Made by a program: the position numbers and the translations under genes | In this document: in pieces, positions 16,917 through 27,500 of the stretch | How positions within the stretch are numbered: the first letter of the stretch is position 1 | Layout of the letters: every line of letters begins with the position of its first letter | Notes under the pieces: model-generated | The model's database searches: none | The model's input: the letters and a program-made list of their open reading frames with translations, nothing else | Told to the model about the DNA's origin: nothing | NCBI RefSeq assembly: GCF_001586165.1 | Contig: NZ_CP014608.1 | Coordinates: 1,240,001-1,304,000 of the forward strand | Source: Obesumbacterium proteus | Lineage (GTDB): Bacteria; Pseudomonadota; Gammaproteobacteria; Enterobacterales; Enterobacteriaceae | Reading direction: 5' to 3' | DNA: 64,000 nucleotides

Positions 16917-17837
16917 CTATGCATCACATTCCAAGGCTGGAACTGAGCTGCGATCGCCAGCGATATAGGTGTGCAGCATATTGATGACAGTTATTTTTAA
17001 CCATTTTGGTTCCAAAATTTCAATATTGGGTAACCAAAATAAAATTAACGGAATAATTTGATTCTGATGTGCTGCTTTGCAGAGTAACGTTATTCCGTTG
17101 TCCTCCTCACACAATAATTCTTGCTGGGGAAGCAAATTACGTCGGCTAAAGTAGCTAGCAATGTTGTGGTTAATTCGAACCCGAACTTCAAACGTATCTT
17201 CACTTACCCACGGATCACGGTGCTCATCAATTAATAAAAGTGTGGGAGCCTCTACAGAAAAATGCTCTTTTCTTATATCCAACCAATGAATTTTGCTGAG
17301 CGAAAATGACTTTAACCTGTCGTTTTCCGTCGCTTGGAGATACCAGATATTTTTCTGGTTCACCAACTTATAAGGGTGAATAACCCGTGTTTTATTTTTG
17401 TACAAAATATGGCAAACGCTGTTTTTTTGAATGGCCTTCTCTAATAAATTAAAATACTTTCGCAAATCATTTCTTACCGAATGCTCTGGGCTATTAAACT
17501 GAACACTAATGTGCTGTTCTGTAACACGTCTTTCTAGATTGCTCCAAAAATCTCCATCTCTATCAGGAAATACTGTGTCAGCGTCTAGTAGCTTAGCTAG
17601 CGGATTATGCAGAGCATCATGGCTATTATTCTGAGCGCGTGAAGAAATTAATCGATATTCACCACCGCCACAGCCTTCAACAAATGGAGATAGCATGTTT
17701 AGATCGCGATAAACAGTTCGTTCAGTAATCCTAAATTTCTTCATCAGCCTATAGCGACTAACCACTCCATAAGTTTGTAGCTCCATCAGAATGTCGACTA
17801 AACGTTCTGCTGAGCGGCTCCGTGTTGAATCAGCCAT
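16917..17837 (-). CDS. WYL-domain transcriptional regulator
   Basis: A 306-residue regulator with an N-terminal winged helix (residues about 8-60: VSRYRLMKKFRITERTVYRDLNML) and a central WYL domain (about 110-210), including HPYKLVNQKNIWYLQATEND, which carries the Trp-Tyr-Leu signature. WYL proteins sense nucleic-acid-like ligands and often repress phage-defence operons. Being first in a four-gene minus-strand operon, it probably controls the genes behind it. The start MADSTRSRSAERLVDIL is the only one that keeps the full HTH. Confidence 0.85.
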   Translation of the reverse strand: MADSTRSRSAERLVDILMELQTYGVVSRYRLMKKFRITERTVYRDLNMLSPFVEGCGGGEYRLISSRAQNNSHDALHNPLAKLLDADTVFPDRDGDFWSNLERRVTEQHISVQFNSPEHSVRNDLRKYFNLLEKAIQKNSVCHILYKNKTRVIHPYKLVNQKNIWYLQATENDRLKSFSLSKIHWLDIRKEHFSVEAPTLLLIDEHRDPWVSEDTFEVRVRINHNIASYFSRRNLLPQQELLCEEDNGITLLCKAAHQNQIIPLILFWLPNIEILEPKWLKITVINMLHTYIAGDRSSVPALECDA

Positions 17838-18640
17838 AGGCTCCCACCGTTTTGTTTACTTAGTTCGAATTATATATAAAGGACTGACATGCCTTGTCAG
17901 TCATCGGCAGATATGCATTTTTTTTTAGAGGTACCAACAATTTATTTGATCATTATCAAATTTTTCCGAGCTGTAGGCTGACAAATAAAACTCTGAAAAT
18001 TGCCAAGGAACTCCGAAAAAAACCAATCGGAATAATTTTCAACTGTGAGTCGGGTATCTATTATATGAGACTGTAGCTACAGTATTTACTATAGTACTAG
18101 CAGAATACGTGAAGTATAAGGCGATGTCTGGAACTAAGGGGGAATAACCCACTGTGGTACTTCTTTTTAGATTCAAAAATGAGTGGAACTGTGTTCCTGA
18201 GCGCTTCATCGTATTAACCTTGTTGTGTATATAAAAGTATCTGCAATAGAAACATGAACCAAAATTTGGCAAAAAAAGCAAAGCTTTAATGTGCATAATT
18301 TAGCTAAATAGCGTCAAGGTAAAAATGGATCTTAAATCTAAAATCAAGGTGTAAGTTCTTGTAATATTTAATGATGTAGTTAATTATTAATCTCCATTGC
18401 TTTAATGGTTTCAGATAGTTTGCGTTGGTGTAGGAGTAAGGATAGATGATTTTTGTTTTTTATGACTATCATCCTTTACATCAGGCTATACCATAATATT
18501 TCCGCCAGTGCTAACCTGTCTGGTTAAATCTATATATCGTCTGATCATGATCATAGATTTAGTTTGTTGTTTACGGTTTGATGCCATAATTCAGGTTTAT
18601 ATTGAGTGGTTCTAACAAACAGAGGGTGAGGTAAGTAACG
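17838..18640. other. AT-rich intergenic region between the WYL operon and the zinc-ribbon gene
   Basis: No gene is supported in these 803 bases; the short ORFs here lack ribosome sites and family features. The region must carry the WYL operon promoter on the minus strand and the promoter of the 18641 gene on the plus strand. The latter is preceded by ACAGAGGGTGAGGTAAGTAACG, a good Shine-Dalgarno. Confidence 0.6.
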
Positions 18641-19042
18641 ATGTCTAAAGTAAATAACTTGGGGTTTGTTTTATCTCCGTATTCCCAGAAAAAGATTCTT
18701 AGAGCACTTGGCAATTATCAGCAAAAAACCGACTCGACAGCTAAACCGCGTGGCAAGCCTACTCGTTATAATATTGCGACCAACGATTACGATAATCTTG
18801 TTAGCGGTGAGCATGGCTCGCTGATTCTGAAGGTCAGGCGGGGTAAAATCGTTACCGAAAAGCATTATTGCGCCGAATGCCATACTTACACCAGCCCAAT
18901 TCGGGCCTATGCTGATAGTAACTATGGCAAGGTTCATCTGTGTACACCTTGCCATTTAGCGACGTTCAATCGAAGCTTTGGTCATGCAGATGCGATGCCG
19001 CTAAAGCTAGATCATGCGCATGCGCATAAGGGAAAATGGTGA
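18641..19042 (+). CDS. Putative zinc-ribbon protein upstream of Zorya
   Basis: A 133-residue basic protein (MSKVNNLGFVLSPYSQKKIL) with C-A-E-C at about 86-89 and C-T-P-C at about 105-108, separated by 15 residues, which is a treble-clef or zinc-ribbon spacing, plus a His-rich tail (HADAMPLKLDHAHAHKGKW). The first half is Lys/Arg-rich (AKPRGKPTRYNIATNDYDNL). It may bind nucleic acid. It has a good ribosome site and reads towards zorA, about 830 bp away. I do not recognise the family. Confidence 0.6.
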   Translation: MSKVNNLGFVLSPYSQKKILRALGNYQQKTDSTAKPRGKPTRYNIATNDYDNLVSGEHGSLILKVRRGKIVTEKHYCAECHTYTSPIRAYADSNYGKVHLCTPCHLATFNRSFGHADAMPLKLDHAHAHKGKW

Positions 19043-19079
19043 TGTTGAGAAAATTATCTTGCGATTTTCATGTTCTGAT

Positions 19080-19310
19080 TGCGCCTTCTACTGTCTACTG
19101 CCGTAAATGCTGCCACCTATAGTACTGACAGCTTTGGCACCGCACGAAATGATCAGGATAGTCTCTGGTGAACGGATAACTTCGGTACTACTCGTGGGGT
19201 ACGGTTTGGCGTTTCACACTGATAGCTTCGGTAATGCTCGTGTTACGAATTCTCAGAGCAATATAACTGCATACAGAACAGGTTCATTTGAGGCAAATTA
19301 TTACAATTGA
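19080..19310 (+). pseudogene. Remnant of a gene with TDSFG repeats
   Basis: Three related segments appear in two frames: AATYSTDSFGTARNDQDSLW (ending at a stop), then TDNFGTTRG, then HTDSFGNARVTNSQSNITAY ending at TGA near 19310. The first follows a signal-peptide-like LRLLLSTAVNA, as in a small exported repeat protein. Frame changes between the copies show decay. The 67-residue ORF at 19107-19310 is a chimera of frames rather than a real protein. Confidence 0.45.
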
Positions 19311-19868
19311 TTTAGCGAGGATATTTGATTAATAAAAGAATATTCGAAAAGTGAAAAAACTGCACACTGCATATAATTTTGTAGCGATGGTCATTTGTTA
19401 TTTTTTTGAGTGGCCTTGCTAAGTAGTCACTTCAGTTGATGAATAGTAATAGCCTGCTAACTATATCATTTTTATTTTTCTCGTATTGTTATTATGCTGT
19501 GTGTTTATATTTTTCTGGTGAAAATATTAAGTTTTTATTTTTTTCATCAGATTTTTTACTCATTTTTGGCCTTGCTACTTGTTATCCCAACATACAGCGT
19601 TATGATTTGTTGGATTTATCTCATTGTTAACTTTAATCGTAGTCCTGATTGATGTTGAGTTGCCAAACGCCATCAGTTGCTGGTTGTACTGGCTGCTACT
19701 AAAAAGGGTCATCTAGTTTGTAATGCTGCCTATAAGCCGCAGAGTCTCAAAACTACCTAAACACAATAAAAATACTTTTATATGAATTATCTATATATCA
19801 AAGTTTTGTTATGAATATTTCTTGGTAGTTATACATGAATAGTTCGTATTTAATTTTTAGGACAAAAA
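19311..19868. other. AT-rich region upstream of zorA
   Basis: No supported gene. A 64-codon hydrophobic ORF (19436-19630) has no ribosome site or conserved look. The zorA promoter should lie in the last 200 bp. The zorA start is preceded by TTTTTAGGACAAAAA, giving AGGA seven bases before the ATG. Confidence 0.55.
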
Positions 19869-22058
19869 ATGGATTGGCTTAATTCACTATTGGTCATTTT
19901 GACTTCTGTACAACCCGCCAAAGTACCTTTCGTTGTTATTGTATGTGTAACTATAGCATTAGTTTTTTTTGCCATATTTTATGTTTTTCGCGCGATAAAA
20001 ATTGTCAGTAAACTAAAAAGTAAGGCAAAAAAAATCAGTGTATGGGAAACGGAAAGCCCAGCAGAAAAATTGCACAAACTGAGTGAGCTCTTTGCGCAGT
20101 CGTCTATGAAGCATTCATGGAGCGAGTTTGAAGAATCATTGCATCAGCAAAAAAATCTTGTCGAGGGTGAACTAAAGCTGCAAAAGGTTCGAGCGACGGC
20201 CCCCAGCGCTGTATATTTTACTGAGCAACAACTGATTGATATTCCTCTTAATACTGAATTTTTCAAACATCTCCCAGGAATTCTTACTGGTATAGGGATT
20301 ATCGGTACATTTTATGGATTGATGATTGGTCTATTCCACTTTGACCCGAGCACTCCTGAGCAGGTAACTAGCAGCGTTGCGTCTTTGCTACGTGATGTGC
20401 TCTATGCTTTTCTCGGTTCTTTTACCGCAATCGCGGCATCTATTGCAGTCACCTGGCTAGAAAAATTTTCTCTCGCTAAATGTTACAAATATCTTGAGCA
20501 ATTAACAGCAGCTATCGACCAGTTATTTGAAAGTGGTGTTGGTGAAGAGTATTTAGCTGAACTAGTAAAATCCAGCAATGAGAGCGCGACTCAGGCTAAA
20601 CAGCTTAAAGATAGCTTAGTTACTGATCTGCGCGATATGCTGCAAAACTTAGTTGCAAGTCAGATCCAGGAAAATGAAAAACTAGCCCAATCGCTTTCCT
20701 CTACATATCGAGATAGCGGCCAGCAGTTTGCGGAGCAGGTCAGCAATGCTATTGAAAGTAGCCTTAAATCCCCACTGGATAAAATAGCAGGGGCAGTGCA
20801 AACCGCTAGCGGTGATCAAAGTGGCCAAGTTCATAACATGCTAGAAGATGTTCTAACCGTATTTATGTCCAAGCTTGATAACACTTTTGGCAAGCAATTC
20901 GACAATATGCACCAAATGATGGGGCAATCCGTTGGAGCCATTGAGTCGATGCAAACAGGGTTCTCAGCCCTGTTACAAGATATGCGTAGCGCTAGCGAAG
21001 AAAGCAAGCAAGGTAGTGCAGAGCTGATGGCTCAATTGCTTACCGAAATGAAAACCGGCCAACAAGCCATGCAGTCAGGTATGAACGATATGCTGACAAG
21101 CTTGCAATCCTCAGTGGCAAAAATTGGTACTGAAGGTGAAAATGCGGGCGAGCGTATGGCACAACAGTTAGAGAAAGTATTTGCCGATAACGAAGCTCGC
21201 GAAAAAGCAATGGCAGATCAAATGAAAGAATTTATCGCCACTATTCAGCAAACATCTCAGCAGGGCCAGCACGAAACCATGCAAAAAATGGCTGCATCAG
21301 TAGAGCAAGTAGGAGAACAATTAAGTTCATTATTTACTCAACTTGAGCAGGGGCAGAAACAGTTAACGACTCATCAACAGGATACACAAGCATCCCTCCA
21401 TCAAGAAACACAGCAGATTGTTTCTGGATTTGATGAACAAGTTAAATCGTTGCTTAATGCGTTACATGCACAACAAGAAGCGACCGAAAATGCGCTTCGC
21501 AGAATGGCTGAACAGACTACTGCGCACTTACAAGATATGCATACTGGCGCAGATAAAATGCGTGTTGCTGCCGAGCATTTTGAGTCTGCTGGCGACAAGG
21601 TTAAAGAAGCGAATCATCTTACTGCAGATGTACTCAATAAAACTCAAAGTGCAGGCAATGAGTTAAGTCAGGCAAGCCGAGAGTTGAGCTCTGTCGTCGC
21701 TGATTATCGCAATAACCGAGATTCTGTCGCGAAATCAATCACGTTGCTTGAAGGCATTGTGGCTAACGCGCAGGCGGAATTAGCAACTCGTAGTCAATTC
21801 CTTAAAGAGCTAAAACAGCATAATGAAGGCTTACACGATTACAACCGCGAAGCCAAAGAGTTCTTAGAACATTCCGGCCAAGTGCTGGCAAATGGCTTTA
21901 ACCAATTTGCCGATGGTATGAAAACAAGCTTAGACACAACGTTAGGTGCTTTAGATTCAAATCTGGATAGCGCAGTTAAACGGTTAGGAAGCGGCATTGA
22001 AGAACTTGGCGAAAGTATTGAGAGCCTTGAAGAAATGTTGTCTAAAGTGTCAGTTTAA
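19869..22058 (+). CDS. zorA: Zorya protein ZorA (MotA-like, long coiled-coil tail)
   Basis: The stator-like core of the Zorya anti-phage system, an inner-membrane proton channel that pairs with ZorB and senses phage attack. The 729-residue product has TM helices at about 18-43, 135-158 and 176-197; the block around residues 135-157 (LPGILTGIGIIGTFYGLMIG) is the MotA/ExbB-like part. From about 220 to the end it is a continuous Gln/Ser/Glu-rich helical region, matching the long cytoplasmic tail known for ZorA. It is followed by zorB after 13 bp in a single transcriptional unit. Confidence 0.95.
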   Translation: MDWLNSLLVILTSVQPAKVPFVVIVCVTIALVFFAIFYVFRAIKIVSKLKSKAKKISVWETESPAEKLHKLSELFAQSSMKHSWSEFEESLHQQKNLVEGELKLQKVRATAPSAVYFTEQQLIDIPLNTEFFKHLPGILTGIGIIGTFYGLMIGLFHFDPSTPEQVTSSVASLLRDVLYAFLGSFTAIAASIAVTWLEKFSLAKCYKYLEQLTAAIDQLFESGVGEEYLAELVKSSNESATQAKQLKDSLVTDLRDMLQNLVASQIQENEKLAQSLSSTYRDSGQQFAEQVSNAIESSLKSPLDKIAGAVQTASGDQSGQVHNMLEDVLTVFMSKLDNTFGKQFDNMHQMMGQSVGAIESMQTGFSALLQDMRSASEESKQGSAELMAQLLTEMKTGQQAMQSGMNDMLTSLQSSVAKIGTEGENAGERMAQQLEKVFADNEAREKAMADQMKEFIATIQQTSQQGQHETMQKMAASVEQVGEQLSSLFTQLEQGQKQLTTHQQDTQASLHQETQQIVSGFDEQVKSLLNALHAQQEATENALRRMAEQTTAHLQDMHTGADKMRVAAEHFESAGDKVKEANHLTADVLNKTQSAGNELSQASRELSSVVADYRNNRDSVAKSITLLEGIVANAQAELATRSQFLKELKQHNEGLHDYNREAKEFLEHSGQVLANGFNQFADGMKTSLDTTLGALDSNLDSAVKRLGSGIEELGESIESLEEMLSKVSV

Positions 22059-22071
22059 GAGGCGGTGAATC

Positions 22072-22815
22072 ATGTTTGGTCAATATTCTCGCGCTAGAGG
22101 CCGCCGCTCAGATGAAGCTGAGAAACCATTTTGGATTTCATATGCAGACCTGATGACCGCGATGATGGTGCTATTTCTGGTAGTGATGGTTGCATCCCTC
22201 AGCTCAGTGACTCAACGTATTCAGCGTGTCGAGCAGGGAGAAAAACTGCGCGGGCAAGATATTTCACGCTTATGCCAACGTTTAGAATTACACGCAAAGA
22301 GTTTGAATAAAACGATAGTGGTAGATTGCCGGGATAATCGTATTAGTTTTGGTGAAGCAGGGCGCTTTGATCATAATCGTTTTTTTCTTAATGCAGATGG
22401 CCAGAAGGCATTACAAGATGCTGTTCCTCTCGTTCTAGACGCGGCTAATAGCGATGAAGGGAAGAAATGGTTTAAGCAGATTGTTATTGAAGGTTTTACT
22501 GATACCGATGGTTCATATCTTTATAACTTGCATCTATCCTTGCAGCGTTCTGAATGGGTGATGTGCAGTTTGCTAGATAGTCGAAGTCGTCTTCAACAGC
22601 AAATAACTCCGCTGCAGCAAGAGCAAATCCGTAAACTATTTTTGGCCGGTGGCGTTTCGTTTAATAATGCGAAAGAAAGTAAAGAAGCTAGCCGTCGCGT
22701 TGAATTGCGTATGCAATTCTTTGGTTTGAAAGATGAGCATGAAAAGCCAGCTGTTGATGTAGAAGATTCAGTTGTGCCAAGTATAGAAAGATGCCAGTTG
22801 GAGATGCCTATATGA
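22072..22815 (+). CDS. zorB: Zorya protein ZorB (MotB-like, OmpA-type C terminus)
   Basis: The peptidoglycan-binding partner of ZorA. The 247-residue protein has a short cytoplasmic N terminus, one TM helix (about 24-45, ISYADLMTAMMVLFLVVMVA) with Asp26 at the place of the MotB proton-carrying aspartate, and an OmpA-like domain (about 85-225) with IEGFTDTDGSYLYNLHLSLQ and ASRRVELRMQF. Its stop overlaps the preferred zorC start by four bases (ATGA). Confidence 0.95.
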   Translation: MFGQYSRARGRRSDEAEKPFWISYADLMTAMMVLFLVVMVASLSSVTQRIQRVEQGEKLRGQDISRLCQRLELHAKSLNKTIVVDCRDNRISFGEAGRFDHNRFFLNADGQKALQDAVPLVLDAANSDEGKKWFKQIVIEGFTDTDGSYLYNLHLSLQRSEWVMCSLLDSRSRLQQQITPLQQEQIRKLFLAGGVSFNNAKESKEASRRVELRMQFFGLKDEHEKPAVDVEDSVVPSIERCQLEMPI

Positions 22816-24503
22816 TATCGGCTTTGTCTCAGTTGTCTGCTGATATTGCTGCCACGGTTAAACGACACGTTTCTACGTCTGATAATAAGATCTTTGGTGA
22901 CTTCCCTAAACTGAAAGCTGCTGAGCAGTATTTAGCTGCGAAAATGGAGAAAAGCGAACGGACAATAGTTCCTCCTCTTGATAAAAGGCTGCGGGCAATT
23001 GCAGCGTTACGCCAGTTAAAAGCGCTTACGAGATATGATTGGCAGCTTATATTCGCAGGACTATCGGATAAAGATCCTGATGCAGCATTTCCTATTTTGC
23101 TTGAAGATGACACTCTTTATAGTCGTGTGGAGCAAGAGATACAGCAACGTATTGACAGAAAAAATCTTAAGCGCCGAGAATGGAAGTTTTTATGTAGTAG
23201 TTATTTTGGGTATCATTCGAAAAAACCAGGCGAAAATAATAACTGGTGCTCTCTACGCGATCTGCTTCGTATTGGCTACGGTGTAGTTAAAAGTCAGGCA
23301 CGTAAAGAAAAAAGCTGGATGAAAATAATTGATCACTACGGTGATTTGTTTACTCCTGAAGCAGGTTCACTCATTGCAGATAAAATGATTTTGGGGAAGT
23401 TTGTCGATTTCTCTGCTTTAGAGAATGTTGTACAAGTACCTGATAATAGCTGGCTCTGGTATCGTGCATTTGTTGTTCTCCTATCTAAAGTCTTAGAGCT
23501 TGATGACGAAGAGTTTAAGCTTCGGCTTCCGCATCTTTTAGAGCTTGCACGACAACGAGAGCGATATAAAAATATAATTTTACGCGCTTGTTTAACCCAA
23601 TATTACCGGTCTTCATATCGAAATATTCCGCACCCTGAGCTTAAGCAAATGGCTTTAGATAGTTGGGGAAGCCCTCAGTTGCGTAGCAAACAGAATCTTT
23701 GGTTAAATCATTTAAAAGACCCCAATACAAGCGAAAAAATTTGTGGGATGGTTCGTAGCTGGTTGGCGAAAGAAGATCTGACACATTTCTTCCAATTACT
23801 GAAAGGTAATGGTGATGTTGATCAGGCTAGATTGTTCTACTGGCTACGTTTTGCCAATCAAATGGGTTTTACACGAATAGTGATGGGACAGGATGCACGC
23901 AACGATATGCACTCTGACTTTGTTGCTTTCAGGCAAAAAAACAAAGGACGCTTGAGCCATTTATTGGGTGGGGCAAGTGCTGACAATGCTGTAATCATGC
24001 AAGTTGGAGATTATCTTTTTGTTGAGTTTTCTCGGACTGGGAATGCGCTTTATGTGTATAAGTCTTCGGAAACTCCATTTGATCCTGAAAAGAACGAACT
24101 GCATCTCAATGATGAATTAAAATGTGGTGGTTTAAAATTCCGTCATGCCCCAACGGCGGTTGGATACAGTGATAAACATCTTACAGGTTGGATGGTGGCG
24201 TATGAAGATATGCTACGCCAACGGGGTATTAAATATATTCCTACAGATATGCAAGCCACGTCTCATCCGGCACAGAATTTTAAATACAGCAGCGCACCAA
24301 CTCAAAAAAACTCAAAAACAGAGCGTGAACAAGATATACAACAGTTTCTTCGAGGGTTGAAAGCATCTATTAGCGATAAACGTGCCTTAGGAGGTGCTCT
24401 ACATGTTCGTTTATCTGAGCGAGACCCAAAGGCGATAGCTAAGCTGACGCAGCTTGGTTTCAAACCCAAACACGGTGACCCACTGGTTTTCTGGAGCAAC
24501 TAA
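22812..24503 (+). CDS. zorC: Zorya protein ZorC
   Basis: A cytosolic type I Zorya component of the EH-signature family, reported to bind DNA and act with ZorD once the ZorAB motor is triggered. The start at 22812 (MISALSQLSADIAATVKRHV) is chosen because its ATG overlaps the zorB stop; an upstream in-frame ATG would overlap zorB by 25 bases. The product is 563 residues. Features include a basic helical N-terminal half and a C-terminal segment GRLSHLLGGASADNAVIMQV through RQRGIKYIPTDMQ. It is coupled to zorD by a TAATG overlap. Confidence 0.9.
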   Translation: MISALSQLSADIAATVKRHVSTSDNKIFGDFPKLKAAEQYLAAKMEKSERTIVPPLDKRLRAIAALRQLKALTRYDWQLIFAGLSDKDPDAAFPILLEDDTLYSRVEQEIQQRIDRKNLKRREWKFLCSSYFGYHSKKPGENNNWCSLRDLLRIGYGVVKSQARKEKSWMKIIDHYGDLFTPEAGSLIADKMILGKFVDFSALENVVQVPDNSWLWYRAFVVLLSKVLELDDEEFKLRLPHLLELARQRERYKNIILRACLTQYYRSSYRNIPHPELKQMALDSWGSPQLRSKQNLWLNHLKDPNTSEKICGMVRSWLAKEDLTHFFQLLKGNGDVDQARLFYWLRFANQMGFTRIVMGQDARNDMHSDFVAFRQKNKGRLSHLLGGASADNAVIMQVGDYLFVEFSRTGNALYVYKSSETPFDPEKNELHLNDELKCGGLKFRHAPTAVGYSDKHLTGWMVAYEDMLRQRGIKYIPTDMQATSHPAQNFKYSSAPTQKNSKTEREQDIQQFLRGLKASISDKRALGGALHVRLSERDPKAIAKLTQLGFKPKHGDPLVFWSN

Positions 24504-27500
24504 TGCTGAAGCGTCTACTCAATAAGTTTATGAGTAATCATCTATCGTCCGAAAAAGCAATGAGCCATCAGTACCAGATAGAAGAATTAGGCCTCTCATT
24601 TCCTTTCAGTTTGGCTAATGATGACGCTTTATGGCCATTAATTGCTTATATGGATCAACTCTCGGAAGAAGGCTATGTCACAGAGCTTTCTGACCGCTGG
24701 ATGCTAACCTGGGATGAATTATATCGATTATCGGAAGACGTAGAGCATCATACTAGTCTGCCTTTATTGGGTGTTCCGGCTGTAATGCAACTGAAGGCAA
24801 GCTTAGCTGGACGAGGGGGACTAAGTGACGCAGATTTCAATATTTATATTCAGGAGTGGCAAGAGATAGCGTCGGGGAGAACTATTATTTTTAAGCGCAC
24901 TGGTGCGGTAATTGATTGCCCTCACGGACAGTTTCTGCTGAGTAAAGAAAACTGGTTGCTATTATCTGCTTTGGAACATTTTCGTTGTGAACAGAAGGAG
25001 AAAGCCGGTGAGGTCACAAATCAACTTGGATGGGCAAAAATAAGGCGCTTAGCCAAGAATGCGCATGCTGAACTTGATAACTATCTGACAAAAACTATTG
25101 TTGTTAAGCCCGAATCATTGAAAATAAAAGTCAGGAAAGCAACAATTCACGATACATCAGTTATTGAAATTGAACCCACGTTCGAAGATCAACCAGAACA
25201 ATGGCTGAGTAGTTTTGATAATAATAAGCAGGTGCCTGATCAATACCGTATATTAAGTAGCGATGGTTCACTCAGTCATGTAATTATTTCACCCGAAGTT
25301 AAAGATGTCTTATCTTCAGTCCATTCTATTCCTGGACGACGAGTGGCTGGCGACGATGCCATTTCATTTGTACGTAACCCGTATACATTCATTGGTGAGA
25401 GTGCTGCATCTGTCGTCCCCCCTGAGCAGCATGAGCAAGCGTTGCAAGATGCACACATATTCTTTCACCATTTCAATATCGAGCCGCTACTGGATACAGA
25501 GAGTAATATGATCGACTCGGTATTGCTGACTCTCGAACCTATCGCTGCTATCCCCCAGCCCTCTATTCGATTTTCGCTGTCTAAGCCTCACGAGTTTGAA
25601 CAATTTATCCAAGAACTTTCAATTAAACTGGCATCTGGATTACCAGCAGGTATATGGAAGGGATATGAATTAGAGCTTAGCCAATTTACGTTGGAACAGT
25701 TACAAAACTACCAAGTCTTGTTGTTACGTTGGCAGAATGAGTCTGCTGGTGTTGAATTTGATGATGTCCTAGATCTCAGTAAGTATGGCGATCGAGTCAT
25801 TGGGATAGGTGAGCTTGAAAAGGTTACCTCTCCCTTTTTGGTTAAAAATGAAAGTGAAAACTGGTTACCTAAAGAACTGGGCGAGACTTTATTTTCAGAA
25901 GATTTCTTTGACGAGTTTGATCAACGTAGTGCTGAACTACTCTCTGAGCTTGATGAGCGAATTAAGCTGGCTGAACAACAACAAGAACTATCAGTAAACA
26001 TGCCGTGGAATGAGCAATCTCTTCCTATTGATGATGCTAAGTCATTTTTAAAAGATTGGCGTAAGAAGGTTGAATCTGAATTATCTAGTGATGACAAAGA
26101 AACGAATCTCCAAGATAAACGTGCTGTTTTACAAATAGAGCAGAATATAGAATATGCTAGCTACATTAAACATAGGCGTGAAGCATTGCTGAATGTCCGC
26201 GGAGCGGAACCTGTATTACCAGTATTATTGAAGAAACATATCCAGTTACGCGAGCATCAGCGGCAAGGGGTTGCGTGGCTACAGCAGCTTTATCTTAAAT
26301 CACCGGATGAAACATCGGGCTGCTTATTAGCTGATGATATGGGGCTAGGAAAGACGCTGCAAATTCTTACGTTCTTGATGTGGTATATTGAGAAGAATCC
26401 AGCAGGACTACCAACAATGATTGTTGCCCCTGTCTCTTTATTAGATAACTGGGAAAGAGAATTAGATAATTTCTTTTACGTTGCCGGAGTAGAAGTCCTT
26501 AAACTTTATGGTGATACAGTTAAATCCTTTAAATTTCATAAGGATGAAATTCCGCCAGAGCTAAAGGCTCAAGGCATTAAAAACCTTTTTCGCCCTGGAT
26601 GGGTGGGTAATGCACAAATAGTTTTAACGACTTATGAAACGCTGCGCGATCAGGAGTTTTCTATTGCTCGGCAAAAATGGTCGATTATGGTTTGTGATGA
26701 GGCTCAGAAAATAAAAAATCCTGCGGCATTAATAACCCATGCAGCTAACGCAGTTCAGGCTCAATTTAAAGTTGCTTGTACAGGAACTCCCGTCGAAAAT
26801 ACCTTAGTAGATCTTTGGAGCCTTTTTGATTTTGTACAACCAGGCCTACTTGGCGCATTGAATGATTTTGGGCAACGTTTTTTACGACCAATCGAAGGTG
26901 CTAAAGAACGAGATAATGCAGCTCTTGAATTGCTCCGCCAACTTATTGAACCTCAGACCTTGCGGCGAACCAAAGACGATGTTGCAAAAGATTTACCCCA
27001 AAAGTTAGAGGACTTGGCTTGCAAGAATCTTACTATGATCCCGTTGCAACGTGATTTATATATTTCTTCGATCGTGTCTTATCAAAGTAAGCAGCAAATG
27101 CAAGATGAACTCGAGGTGGCAGGAATGGGAATGCTTGGCCTTTTGCATCGGCTTAAATTAATTTGTGCTCATCCTTACAGTGTGAAACCAGATAGCCCGC
27201 TGCGTAATTATTCGCCGAAGCTGAAATGGATGATGCAGAAACTAGAAGATATCCAAAAGAACAGTGATGACAAAGTCATTATATTTACTGAACTGAGGGA
27301 TATTCAACGTGAATTACAACATGCCATCCAACAACGATTTGGATTTAAACCGTACGTTATAAATGGCGATACGAGTACTAAAAGCTCAAGTGCAAATAGC
27401 AGGCAAAAACTGATTGATCTCTTTCAAGAACAACAGGGATTTGGCGTAATTATTCTATCGACGGTTGCGGTTGGATTCGGCGTTAATGTGCAGAAAGCAA

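Noticed and set aside
17894..18296. Short ORFs on both strands in the WYL/zinc-ribbon gap
   Set aside because: No ribosome sites, they overlap one another, and no conserved motif is visible.
19436..19630. 64-codon hydrophobic ORF upstream of zorA
   Set aside because: No ribosome site, very AT-rich, and hydrophobicity is expected from T-rich codons.
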